The position numbers were made by a program, and so were the translations under genes. The notes under the pieces are model-generated. The model was given only the letters and a program-made list of their open reading frames with translations, was not told the origin of the DNA and ran no database searches. Positions 11,172-24,220 of a DNA stretch of 64,000 nt are shown here, piece after piece. The number at the start of each line of letters is the position of its first letter. The first letter of the stretch is position 1. Origin of the DNA: Gelatoporia subvermispora B (Eukaryota > Basidiomycota > Agaricomycetes > Polyporales > Gelatoporiaceae); the NCBI GenBank assembly GCA_000320605.2, contig KB445807.1, positions 311,825-375,824 on the forward strand, in the 5' to 3' direction.

Positions 11172-14100
11172 ACCTCTCCATGTGTTTTGCGAGCCATGTA
11201 CACGATTTCAATGCGCTGGACGCTGCGGGGGCATTTGGAACACGTGGTCTGGACATTCAGTGGGTTCCCGCATTTTTCCCTACATTACTGAGCGACGTTC
11301 GGACCTGTATACCCGATGTTCTCCTATTTCCAGCTTCTGCCTCGCTCTTCTGGCACGTCTTGGCGACCGTATCAGAGCCTCAAGCCACGTTTTCTTCGCT
11401 GAGAAGTCAGACGTCCGTTGGAAGTTCCCAGCAACGACAGAACAGCACATGATACCCTGTCGGTATCAAAGTTCGGTGTACTCGGAAGGCATCTCGTCGT
11501 TCGTCAGAAGGTGCTGGTACAGCCTCATCGGCTGGCAATATGCTTTCATGAGCTACGAGAAGGGGTCCTTCGTACTTGTGTAGATCTGTACCTTCAAGTT
11601 CCGGTAGTGGAGTCTGATCTCCACGTTCCACAAGCCGGAGATTTTGAGGTGCAGAGCAACTCCACTTCGCGTCCTTCGCGAATTGAGACTGGAGGGTAGG
11701 ATCTGTAGAGATCATCCCCCCTTTGTTCTTCTCGGCGAGGAACTCCCGGTCACCCATTTAGCAGCTTCTCGTGCGAGATTCCATTAGATCCAGGTGAGCA
11801 CCCTCAACCCAAAGTCAATCAGTTCCTGGAGCGGCGAAGTCTGGGGCACTCGAACGTGTGATACGGAACTGCAACGCAAGCTCGACATCCTGCGCATACG
11901 GCAAGTAAAGCCCCCGCAGTCCCAGAGGAATAGTCACGGGACGCGATGCTCCGGAGAGACGCCGCATTCGAGATAGCGCAGTGACGCGGGAAGGTATACA
12001 ACGGCCGGAGCATTTCTCTGATCCTCCCCATTGAACGCAAAGTGTAGAGTTGTCAGGCAGTTGTGCAACTAAGATGCTGCAAATGGTGTCATGCAGATGC
12101 TTGGATTCCATATACCGTTTTGACAACCAACTCACGAGTTCGATCCCGCGCCTCTTATAGCCCTTAGAGAGGAGACAATTGCTTCTCTGTCACCACTATA
12201 GTACACAATGGCGCAATCAACGGAGATGAGGAGAGATGAGGTCCCAGCTGGAACTGGTGATAATGCTCTACTAGGCCGTGATCACTGACCACTGGCTGTT
12301 TGAACGCTGTTGAGTTAATCAGTCGTGCGTATGTATAGCGACTATCGCCGCTGTAGCACGGGCCTCATGGACATGACATAACTCACTCCAGTTGTGTTGG
12401 CTCTCCATTCCCCATCGCGAAGTACCGAGCAACCTTGAGAACCTCAGTCGACTAGTACGGCCACACTGACTCGCCGCAACCGTGTCCTAGGCGATCGTTC
12501 ATCCCGAAAAGGCAATCTCTGTTGTACTACCGATCGTGCTGTTGTCCAAGCTATCATTCCATGTCAACATAGCATTCTTTCACCCGGAAAAAGGGAAGTA
12601 TATATATTTGTGTACCTGTCGAGAAGTGCGGCGCCTGTCATTGCGCAAGACTCAAGCGAACGGTGGAGAATGCAGTGATAGTCAGCTCTCGAGATAATTG
12701 TTATTCTGATACAGGGCTGAACAAGTCAACATAGCCAAAACAGTCCACGCACGGCGGGCTTCCCTGAGGCCGCATCATCGTGTCATCGTGAAGCTGCAGG
12801 AGGGCGGGAGATGAATTCCTGAAACTGACGGCTGTATGGACGCGACGAATGATGAATCCACGGCAATTGTTCAAACAGACTCGAGAATGACTCGGTCGTC
12901 GGCACATTCATCATCTATAAAGGCCAACAATTGATACCCGTATCTGCATCCACTGCAGGACAGTCTTCGAGTCATAAGAGATAATTGCGGCGAAACCTAA
13001 GCTACTAATGAATGCGACAGGGCAGTCCTTGACAGTCATGGCGAGACCTCGCAATACCGACCAATGAAACGTACTCCGACGAGATATGCAATGCTTCCCC
13101 TCCATATGCTAGCCCTGTCTACCATCACGGAGGTATTCGCCATACCACCTGTCTGCCCAACGTATCCCGATGCAGCTAAGCTTGCCGCCGGAGATTGATT
13201 GCATGCGGTGTATCCGAACCGGGATCACAGGATGTTGTGGGTCCTACATCAGACATCATTCCGAGGTCTAGAAAAGTTCGGAGTATCAGGGAAGCCTTGG
13301 CTCGTTGCCGTCGAAATCCGAGTACGCTAGCACGCATAAGACAGACCCAAGGGTACAGCCAAAAAGGTGCGAAACCTTGCGATGACGTCACCGCTGCGAG
13401 AGGCCGGCGGCAGGAGCAGGAGCAATACCGACCTTGCATTGAACACTATGGACACCGACAGCTTTCTTGGAGCGGAAATCAACCATCTCTGTAATTTGCA
13501 AGCCGCTGGCAAGAAATCAGCATCACCCAGCACACTCGGCAATAACTCGAACAAACGCTCTCCGGGTCCGCGCCTTTGAGAAGCGCTGGCCCATGGGCGT
13601 GGACACGCCGCTGCGCATGTCCGGCCCAGCTGTGGAACAAAGCCCGCACAGGGCCCGTCGCACGCCGTGATCAGGAGCGGCTCCCCGCAAGCTCTCGTGA
13701 CGCCGTTTGAGCGGGCGAGGCGCATGCCCCGCGCGCGGTCGTGCAGGCCTCTGCCCCAACGTCCCCGCACTCTCATCATTTCCGGGCGCTTGCCTGCTTC
13801 CAGACCAGGGTTCAGGACAGTCAGGGGACGCAAGGCGCTCTGGAAGAAAGGAAAAGGACGTTGGAGCGGCTGTGAGCAGACGCTGGCCGAGTGGTGGCGC
13901 TGGAGGAGGACGCTGGGGCGCCGAAAGCATGTGTGCAGCGTCTCGAGAATGTATGGGCATGCGATTGAGGCTTTGAGAATCTATCAACAGACGTGGGTAC
14001 GTACGGCCCGGCAAACGCACAGGTGTAAAGCCGCATTTGACAATCGCTGGTGGATAGCGTTGAACCTGTGGTAGGCCTAGAGCAGCTTCGTGGGGGCCAT

Positions 14101-17100
14101 CTCCAGGAGCTAGGTATCCACTGTCCACAGCTGCCAGTCCCGTGTGCTATATAGAGCCATGTCAGTAGGTATGGTCATTGGAGTGGAGACGCCTAGCCAA
14201 GAATACAGGTACCTCCAAGGGGCACCAAAGCGGGGCCTCTCAGGCTGCTTCCATTCGCGGGAGCAAATTCGAAGGCACAGTGCCCGAAAGCAGCTCTGAC
14301 GGCCCAATCCTGAAGCACGGGATCCCATGAAAGCCAAAAGAAGGAATGATACTGATGCACGGGGGATCTGCACGCGTGGCCTGTCTCAGAAGCCAGAGCA
14401 CAGCCTTTCCGGCACGCGCCCACGTCGGAGCATTTCATCTGTCGGAGCATTTTCCAAGATTGGGTCGAAACACGAGAATAGCGAAGGAACATACGCCCTC
14501 GCACGACTTCGGACCTCCGGACCTGGCACCTGTCTGACAAATTTGCTCCGACTGCCCGTGGAGAAAGATTGCACGAGCGGACGTCTATGGGACTGCGACA
14601 GCTTGAAGTGTGCATTGACAGCGGCGCGTCGGACCATGGAATCGAGGCTCGAGGCTCGAGGAAAAGCGGAGGCATGCCGCAAGGCCGAGGTGCAATTCGG
14701 AAAGGAAAAATTTCCAAGGTCTCGTCAATGCGAATGAAAAGTCGATGTGAACAGCAGGTGAACTTTGCATTGCACAGCCATGCCCGCAGTGGGGTCAGTT
14801 CTGGTCCCGCGCTACTGGTCAGTCTGGCTCCGTGCCGGGAACTGGACCGGGCGCGGGTTCATTCGGGCGCGCCCGAGGGATGAGTTAGTCATCAATATGA
14901 TTTGGAGAGCTGGGAGGAGCCTGGGGAGCTGCGTGCGCCAATGCGGCATAGCGACGTCAGCGGGCTCGAATCGTACTGTGGCCACCCGCACGAATGCGAT
15001 GCACTGAATTGGACGTGCGCGTCGGAGATCGACGTCGATTCTTCGGAATGTGCGAGTCGGTTCGACTGGTCAGCAATGACGACGTCGGGCATCGGAAAGC
15101 GTCGAGAACACTGCACCGTGCATGGTGGAGGGACTGAGGCAATCGGCGCGGGCAAGGTGCGATGATGTATGACGAAAGATGGAAGATGGAAGATGGAGAC
15201 AGGGAACGCGGATGGGGCGCAGTGTATTGCATATCTGCCTGGCTGGAGCTCTAAATAGTGCACCTGCGATATCTGGATCGATGTCAGAGGTCACTGCATC
15301 ATCATATGTCAATTGCGTTGGTCCGCACAGCATCCACTTACCGAGGCATTGAGGGAGATGATGTATACACACCTAGAGACAAGCAAGTGTGCAGGACTAC
15401 CGAATGCGACGTGTACCACACTTGGCGCATCGCGTTCACGTGCAGTACATGGGATGTTGAGAACGCACACGGACGCCTCGCGAGGGCATCACGCATCAGA
15501 GTCGCAATTTGACGTGGTTCCGCTCATAGACAGATTGTTGCCCGGACCTCCATTCGCGTTCACAGAATTGTCCATCTGCCTCTTCCGAAGACGCGAGCCC
15601 CTGACGTCAGGCTGCAGCAGGTACCGAGTTCGGTAGGCGGCTGCCAGGGCCTGCAGGGCGTCCGCGGGCGTACTGTCACGCCGACAGCAGGCGATTTCGG
15701 GTAGCAGTGTTGTTATAGCACTCGGCACTTCGTCTGCACATCGAAGCGTCGAATCGAGTCGCGAAATAGGAGCTGTGACAGCTCGAAATGTGCACAGTGC
15801 AGCGACGGAGCAAGCCAGCTCAAGTGTGCATGGTCCGAGACCTAATCGCGGCATGATCATCGATCAGGTGCGGGAAGGGGCGGGACCCGGGCGCGGTGAG
15901 GCGCGGTGCGCGCTTTCGCCCGAATAGTGCAGCGCAAGAGAACTGAAAGCATGAGAAGCGAATTCGGCACGCCATAAGGGGGCCGCACGAAGCTGCGAAG
16001 CACCCAAGGACTGAGTTCGATTGCAATAGCATGGGCATGGTGGCGTTTCTGCCATTCGCAGCGGTTCGCTGGGCAGCGCGAGGGCCGTCACGGGATACAC
16101 ACGCACTCGCACGAAATGGGCTGAGGATGCGTCTGTGATCATACAGTGCAGACCGAGTGACACACGTCAACTCCGCCGTTGTGCCACAATCGGATGTTGA
16201 CTTGAGTTGCCCAAGAAAGGGTAACGCGGCGCAGAATGCTACGCGTCAGGGAGGTGATGCGCACACTTCGGGTGGCGGGCGGAGAAGGTGTGAGCGGATC
16301 GTTACAGCGGACAATGGACGAGACAAGATGGGCCCGATGGCGTTGGTTCAGGGCTGTCAACAGTCGGAGCAGGTGTACAGCACGAATGGTAAGCCACACC
16401 CGTCTGTGACAGTCGGACCGACTGATCTCGGAGTTGCATCACACCTGCGCAGGGCAGTGATGACTAGGAACGACTAAATTGTACATCAATCACACCAGGC
16501 AAAGAGCCCAACTGCGAGTATTCGCTTGCTGGGCTGTGCTATGGATTGTAACTGCTGTTGCTGCGAAAGCGTAAACGTTCGCAGGCACCGCTCGCCGCAG
16601 AGCATAGTAGTGGTGGGGCAAAGTGTGCGCGGTGCAGACGGCCGCAGTATGTGGCCGTCTTTGACGAAAAGAGCAAAGCTGTAGTCAGTCGCAGTCAGTC
16701 GGGCTTGCTCTAGCGAGCTTAGCGCGGATACGCCTAAAGCGTGAGCCGGGCGCTCTGTGGCCGGATGTGGAAGGTCGTGGCGCTGAAAAACACTTACGCC
16801 CACAAATATGTCCCGTAAAGGCAGATAACGGTGGTAGAACTGGTGGGATTTGCTTGAAATGCGCAGATCGGGACCATTCCAGCGTGGCAGCGTGCGGACA
16901 GGGCGTGCCATACATATAGCCGTGCGTCTGCCGCGGATCGGTGCCAGCCCAGCACATCCTCCCCTCCACCCCGCCCCCGTTTACGATCACGCCCCCGACG
17001 CGCCGCGCGGACGGCGAACGACGCGATAAGCAAAGTCGCTTGAAGCTACTTTAATTTGCTCCCCCCGCACGAGGCCCGCAACCGGGGCGTTCATTTCTCG

Positions 17101-17792
17101 CCAGGTCAACGCCGGACACGCCGCAGCCGCATTTGCGAGCGACCCTTCGAATTCGAGCATCCGTGGACTTCATCTGGCAGGTGCCGTGCAGGTGAGTTTC
17201 TGTGACAATTCTTAATTTCTAAAGGGCATCTCGAGGGTATTTGGCGGGCGCTGCCTGCAGGCGTTGCCTGGTGCTGCGATGCCAAATAGAGACCGATACA
17301 TAACAAGCACGGCCGGGGCCGCACAGCCGAGGCTAGCCGAGGAGGTGTGGCTAAACGTTGGGTTGCTTTTGGTAGACGCACGTGGACTGGCGTCTGCAAA
17401 ATAATCCTTCTGATGCGTGCCACGGCAGAGCACGGCGTTGGTTTGGCGGATGGGCACGCCACCAAACTCTGCCACGAATTGATGGCAGTGTGGCACCCCA
17501 CTGCAAGGCGACTTCGGATTTATCTGCGCGGGTGCTTCGCCCGCTTTGCGCTTGCTGCCCCCACTCTCCCATGTGTATCGAGGGCACATCCCATTGAACG
17601 CCAGTCTGAGAAGCCGAGAATCTTCGCCCTTTCCGTACCTACCTCAGCCGGCTCTTCTTCTCGGCAACATTACTTATATCAGTCCATCCCATTCTCAGAC
17701 GAACGCCCTGAGACCTTTGTCTCTCCCGACGCACTATCCCCCCGTCCCCGAGCCCGAGTCCGCTGCCTCCCGGCCCCTCCGCGACACCCTTC
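11172..17792. other. 6.6-kb gene-poor region upstream of cyclin gene
   Basis: No family-like protein could be assembled on either strand. About 11.2-11.8 kb has open frames on both strands without recognisable motifs. From 13.2 to 17.7 kb the DNA is GC-rich, so long chance frames appear on both strands (for example 13523-14128 and 14193-14717 minus); their products are Arg/Ser/Pro-rich with no domain logic. The last few hundred bases before 17793 are pyrimidine-rich, as expected of a 5' leader. I cannot exclude non-coding transcripts or strongly decayed transposons. Confidence 0.45.
15174..15196 (+). repeat. short heptamer tandem repeat
   Basis: About three copies of GGAAGAT in tandem, the first imperfect. 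No function is suggested. Confidence 0.6.
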
Positions 17793-18881
17793 ATGGCCAC
17801 AGTATCTGGCAGCGCACCCGCCCCGCGCCATCCGTCCTCGCCATTACGCAAACCAACCAAGATCCCATCACGCCCCGCCCCACCAGCGACGCATTCGAAC
17901 GTGAGTGCTGACATAATATTCTTCTGGCCACAACGGTGAACCATTCGACTCTAGTCCGATCCATACTACGGCCACGAAGAGAGTGCGAAGCTATGCGCAC
18001 ACTTTGTCACACACCTGTTTGCGTGTCCGGAACTGCCACCGGTGTCGAGCAGCAACCCATCAGCGCCGGCACCAACGCTATCGCTTTTCATCGCATACGC
18101 CCTCCATCGAACACGACTGCACTCATCGGTGACATTCGCCGCCCTATACTTGCTGCAACGACTAAAAGCCCGGTTTCCTGCCGCGCGCGGGTCGTCCGGA
18201 CATCGCCTGTTTATCTCCGCCTTTATGATTGCTTCCAAGGTCATTTGCGACGACACGTACAGCAACAAATCGTGGTCAATCGTCGGGCAGGGCATGTTCG
18301 CATTGCGCGAGATCAACCAGATGGAGCGCGAAATGTGCTCGTACCTGGAATGGCAGCTCAACATCGAGCCAAACGCGCTCAAGGAGTTCGAGGCAAAGGT
18401 ACGCCGCGACTTCAAGGGCCCCGGGCCATACCCGACGTACGTCCTTCCGTCGCCCGCACCCACACCCGTGCCCTCGACGACCCCGTACTCGTCCGCGGGC
18501 GCCGCGTCCACCCCCTCCTTTGCTGCGCGGCCCACTACGTCTCCGCCGAAGCCCGTTCCCCGTGCGGTGCCCGCAGCAGCTGCCGCGCCGTACATCTCTC
18601 CACCTATGTCACCCTCAACGCCCGACACGCCCGAGGCATCGCACTCGACATCGGCGTCCCCGGCGTCGTCCGCATCCCCACCGACACCCGTCGGTTACGA
18701 CGACTTCACCGCCCGCATCATCACTTCCGGCAGCATCGGTGCGCCGTTCGCCAACGACGCTGCTCCCATCTCCATGACCGCGCGCAAGCCGCCACCATCA
18801 TCGGCGTACACCCGCGCACAGCCTGGCACGAAGAAATCCAAGGCGGACTTGCTCGCGCATCCGTCAGTCGCAGTATGGTAA
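17793..18881 (+). CDS. PHO85-type (PCL1/2-like) cyclin
   Basis: Predicted regulatory partner of a Pho85-type cyclin-dependent kinase, tying growth signals to the cell cycle and polarity. Two exons: 17793-17900 and 17955-18881, with a 54-bp intron (GTGAGT...TAG) that keeps the frame. The start was chosen because ATGGCCACAGTATCTGGC is in frame with the domain across the intron. A short basic Pro-rich leader precedes the cyclin box at about residues 50-165: SDPYYGHEESAKLCAHFV, then SSVTFAALYLLQRLK, then the PCL hallmark MIASKVICDDTYSNKSW, then REINQMEREMCSYLEWQLNI. The C-terminal half is a Pro/Ser/Thr/Ala-rich tail, likely disordered and phosphorylated. The gene stands alone between two large gene-poor stretches. 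Confidence 0.9.
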
Positions 18882-21800
18882 TCTACATTTGCTCTCATAC
18901 TTCTCTTGATGCTCTTGATGCTGTCATTCATGTTCATGCTTGCTTCCGAGCCACGCCAGCAACACATCCTGGCTATCGGACCATTCATTGCCATTGCCAT
19001 TATCTATACCCCGCACACTGCATTCTCATTCGCACACACACGCGTGCCAGCACTGCGCCATCTTGCACGCATCGTCCGCATCATGTTGTTCTATTAGCAT
19101 ACTATCTATCTAGGTGTGTATGGGCAGTAGGTACAGGCCGCCGTAGGGTACACAGAATATAACATGCAAAACAAAGTATAATAATTCATCACATACTTGG
19201 ACATGCCTGCGCTAAGAGCAACACTCAGAAAGTTTCAGAATTTGCCTAATCGTGTCGTCAAACGCCGCTCGATCGCGACCACCACTGACGAGTCAAACCG
19301 CACAAAATGTCAAATGGGGTACCTCCCCAAGGATTCTGACGTACGTACGTCGGTGCACTGCCTTCCCAATTTCGGTACGGGCCTGCTGCGGGTGGCGTCG
19401 TTCACAGGCCTTCAAGGCTTTATCATGACGAGTATCGACGAAGCCTGTCGATTGGTACGGGTATCCATCTCGTCCCATGTCGGTGGCAGACAGCTTGTGC
19501 GACACAGCATGCACGCGTCGCGCAGTCTCCTTGGAGGCCACTGCGCGTGGCCATCGCCGACGCCGCTGCGGTTGCGTGGTATGCACCACTACCGCTCTCG
19601 TAATTCACTGACAAGGCGACAATTGGCGGCGATTACTCTCGACGCGGACGTCTCTCAGGCTGCTCCGATCTCCGTGCACGGCGCTCGCCTTGAGTCGTGC
19701 CTACTGCAGGCATGCACTCGACGATGCCGTACGAGCGACTGCTGCAGGCTCGCGAGCTGCCCGCCAGGAGACAGCCGCGATAGGCGTGCCACGGTGCGTC
19801 TTCCTTCCCCGCTTTCTCGAAGAAACGTGGCTTCTACTAGAAGGCGTCCCTTGCACATGTGATCTCCGATGACCGTTTTGCTTCCGCGAGCTGGGCCAGC
19901 CTCTCGGAGGCCGAGTATCAGCGGAGATGGGCCTACTTCGAAAGTCGCGCAGATGTGCGGGCGTTAGCCCGTGCGAGAGCCCCCAGGCTGCCTTTCCGAG
20001 CCAATCTACGCTACCGGCGGGCCCTTGTTCGGAATAGTCTATGGGAGAGCTTAGAGCTCGATGTGGGTACGTCTGATACGCGCTGCAGCGAGTGCGACGT
20101 ATGCGCATCTCGCTCAGGTCGCGCACACTGTGTACGGTTTCGCAAGCTTGAATGATGAAGGGTGGTGATGATGTACACGGCAAATACTTGACAGACGAGG
20201 ACGCGCGCGCTCGTTGCTCCTCGTCTGTTGTCGGTTGGGAAGGGCCGCGGTCAGGATATGTAGTCTGAACACGAGTCTTGCGCCTCAACTGATAGCCACA
20301 GCGCACATCTGCCAAAGGCAAGACGTGGCCCTGACATTTGCTATTCTCACTTCTGTCTTCGACATAACATTTCCTTGATCGTCTCTATATAGCCCATAAT
20401 AACCTCACAACTGGATTCTCGGCGTATCTGTCACGCTATTGTAAATATGCAGCCCTGCTTGATTGTCTTGGTCTATAGACAATGAGCATTGTCTCCCCTC
20501 CCGCATCCTACCGGACCTCTCGCCCGACGCTATCACGACCATACGGTAGAATCACCATGTCTCAGATCTTACGATGCACCACACTATAAGATCACTTGCT
20601 TGGGCGGCCCGCCGATCCCTCTGGGGACCGAAGGGCAATTCCTCCCATGGGCCTGAGAAGCAGGGACATTGACCCGCCTGCACAAGGCATGCGTCCGCCT
20701 CGAGGCAGATAAATGGGGTCCCCGCTCTAGAGCAGCCCGCACCACGTTGCTGATCACACGATATTGCCTCCATTCTTGCACAGCCCCGTCGCGCGGCGCA
20801 TCATGGATCATGACTGTGCATTGCTGGGCGCCCGCGTCTGCGCGAGACTGCTATGCTTCATCCAGGCTGTACTGCTCGTGAACCACGGGTAGTATGCCCG
20901 AACTTTTTTAGATTCAAGGGTCAGTGGGCGCTGCTGCTCCTGTACTATGTTCGTCGATATGCGACTTCGCTACGAGCCTGGTGGTGATGAACAAGGGGAA
21001 GTACTTTTCGAGAATAACATTTTTGATGTGCATTCCAAATACAGGCACCTCACGTCCTTGTGTCCATGCAACCTTGTATGTACTCGTGCTTCTGGATACA
21101 GATCCGTTTTGCAGGATCGAACACCATATGCATCTGATCGCTACAGCAGCTGCGAGCGAAGGATTTGCGGTGCCGGCGCCGATATAGGTTAACGTGAGTG
21201 CGTTGCGCTCGAATACAACAATTGCGCTTCTTAACTGCTCGGCGAAGATTCAAAGCTTTTGTGTCCTCTGATCCTTTCTAGCTCCACGAGTGGGTATTAG
21301 AAACTCTAATGTCGTGATGCCTCGAGGTACACTCGTCTTTGTATTCTTGATCGCACGCGTATGAGCTCCCTTCTCCTGTCAAGTGGGACAGACAGGTATA
21401 CCCTTGTCCTCCTTGGACTGCGCACAAATCCACTGCCGATATCACTTGACACCGACAGCAGTACCGTTACGCAAGAGCTTCTCACCCAGATGTATTATGT
21501 TTTACCCACACCCGCTGAAGGACGTGAGCCGCCCCGAGTGCACGATGCAGATATTCGTATGTGCGTTCCACATGCAAACGAACACCTGACGTATCACACA
21601 ACATCCCATGCACTGATCCCAGCGACGTACGTCTCCCGCGAATGCTGCGCATCCGGTCACTCATCCTAAGCAATGCACCTTCTGGTCTCGTCTAGGCTCG
21701 TTAATGACGCACTCGGTGTTCTCATCAGGCATGTCCAGCTTTTGAAAGGCAGCGTCCTACAGCACATGTGCTTTGCACCACCGTCGCCGGCGGTCTTAAC

Positions 21801-24220
21801 CAGGCAATGCGGCAAAAATGTTGATGGTCACCCCTACTCATCCCCACTACGCCCATCTTGAATGCACGCCTGCATCTCTCTCCCAGTCATCAGACATACC
21901 CGCTTCACCCTGCCCGTAGAAAGGCCTGCATACTGTTTGGTTCTCTCCGCTCTAGCACCGGTGACATCACCGTGCAGCGTTAACTGCCATCTCCTTTACG
22001 TGCTCATGTTGGACTCTGCAGCGTGGTTTGCACGAGGCACGTCCTGGCCGATAGCTTCGTCCTACTCTATCAGAACGCCACGATTTCTCTGACCGGGCTT
22101 GACAACGTCGCTGCCTGTCTGTTACTCAATCTGACGGGCGTCCGCCTGGCGTGCTATGAAATTACCCGCGCCCGCGGGATTTAGGCTACACGCCATGTGA
22201 TATCCGACGTCGACCCCAGGCACGTTACCGTACGGCAGCCCGTTAGCAACCCGGCGTATATATCGATAACTCGATACGTCTGTAATGAAGCACGGACAGC
22301 GTCAATTGTGCAGGGACACTCCGTGAGAGACTGAGATGTGTCATACCTAGACAGCTTCGAATGTTTTCGGAGAATGCCTCTGATCCTAGGCCACCAGCCT
22401 GGAGTATCGTTTCAAAAATTATAAGCAGGGTAGCTGCTTAGTTTTCGGAAGCGCAACAAATATGTCTTACTGTTGATCTGTCATTTCACGAATATGTCCA
22501 TGGCCATACACTACTCCAAAACCCTCTGAGTGCGGTCAAATTGCGATGCATCCATATCGCTCCATATGTCGCGCTTCAAAAAATGTAATACTGGTGTACA
22601 GCGGACTTCGTGGGTGGCGATGATATGGAAGCCAAGTGGCAAGAGCGATCGATCGGGTTCCCGAATGAAATTATTGAAGGCTAGCGTGAAGGACACTTGA
22701 CGCAGTCCTACATGCAGGTGCTCAAGAAATTTTCAAAAATGTCTCTAGTACTCACACTAAATGTTCCATACGTAAGTATTGCTCTCCGCAGAGCAATCGG
22801 TTCTCGCCGGTCTGAAGATGGCGCGCTGTAGACTACTGGAAACGAAGAAGCAACAAACTTCCCTGATATAGGAATGCGCCTTCCGCATTAGGTAATAATA
22901 GCGCCGGGTCGCGAAGGAGGGTCGCGAAAGAGGCTAGAGGGAGTATTATCCACACTGGCGGCTTACCGTACGTAACAGAGCTCTGGTTATAGCCAGCTAG
23001 CTGGAAGCTAATGTTTGAGCTCGTCTCCCGATGTGCGACAATCTCTGGTGAAGTTATCAATTCAAGTCACACTGCTTCTGCTTCAGTTCAGATGTCCGGC
23101 GATGGCAAAGCTCCGACTCGTGAGCCCTCTCATCCACTTGACGTGAATTGTTAGCGCGCTACCCCCCATAGTGGCTTGCATAATCGTTCGCTTTGTGCCT
23201 CTCGGACACAGCTGAATCTCGTGCCCACATCCAATCGCCACCAATCAATGTAAGTACCACAGTGCCAGCCGCAAAGCCGCAGGGTCCACCTTTGTGTACC
23301 TCCGCGGTGATACATGCTTACAGTAGCTCCCTACTTTTTACGCCAAACCAGAGAGGACTGGCCATCTCGCCATGGCGCTCGGCCTCTACGCGCCACCGAC
23401 GCGGCGCGCCTTCGCTCCGTCTCCTCTCCGCCTACTGAGCACAGTACATCTCGAAGCAGCACTGTGCGAGCCCGATGCATCCGCTTCAGACTGCCACCGT
23501 CACCACCGCGTACACATGCGTGGCATCGGGATCAAACCTGAGGCCTGATCAACCTCGCCTCTCATCTCTCGCTTCATCCCGTCGGGAAGGGGCGCCTGAG
23601 CAACCGGCGATGCATGAGCCGATGTGATGAGAGAGATGAAGATCATAGAGGCGGCGCCGAAGGGTCTCAAGGTGACACTGGGGAGACAGGGGCCACATCA
23701 GTCGCAGCATCACGGAGACCCGTAAAGTACGGTTCCGATGCGACCAGACTCGGGTTACATAGCAAACACTCTCGTGAAGAGTCCTCAAAGGACAAACCGC
23801 TACATAGCACGAGGCCGGAAATGTCGGAGATCGACACGACTAGATGCAATGAGCACTGCGACAGGTCAATGAGTAATTAATGACCACACAAAGCTCTCAA
23901 GCACAGATGGATGTTGACTACATAACTGAAGTCTTGCTTCGGAACAGTCGGGCGACCATTTGCTGGGCAGTGACCTAGAGGTCCATGTGCCACGATCAGA
24001 GATCTGATGACGCACAGCGCACCATGCCCTTGTGGGCCGTGCACGCGTATGTGACGCCCTCGCAAATCAAGTTGCTTCACAGATGCATTTGGCCACCCTA
24101 CCTCTTCTGTCTTCTCGATAACGTCTTGGGTGAATCCCGAGGCACGCATGGGGACTGTTGAAAGTAGGTGGTGCTGCCATACTCTGCAGCCCCAAATGAT
24201 TACAATCAACAGAGTCATTT
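18882..24220. other. 5.3-kb gene-poor region downstream of cyclin gene
   Basis: No gene could be supported. Open frames such as 19197-19862 (+) and 19701-20321 (-) overlap each other and lack family motifs. A frame on the minus strand at 22833-23060 reads somewhat protein-like (RETSSNISFQLAGYNQSSV...), but I cannot extend it or name it. The first few hundred bases are the cyclin 3' region. Confidence 0.4.
20477..20494. repeat. 8-bp perfect inverted repeat with 2-bp spacer
   Basis: AGACAATG and CATTGTCT are separated by AG. It could be a protein-binding dyad or chance; nothing nearby supports either. Confidence 0.5.

Noticed and set aside
12130..12152. GAGTTCGATCCCGCG resembling a tRNA T-loop
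   Set aside because: The flanking T-stem does not pair and no D-arm, anticodon arm or acceptor stem can be folded around it.
13327..14737. Several overlapping frames of 130-200 codons on both strands
   Set aside because: GC-rich DNA has few stops; products are Arg/Pro/Ser-rich, overlap each other and show no domain or splice logic.
21959..22190. + strand stretch (ADSFVLLYQNATISLTG...) considered as a third DUF6533 fragment
   Set aside because: Only a vague likeness to one membrane segment; no flanking family blocks or splice sites.
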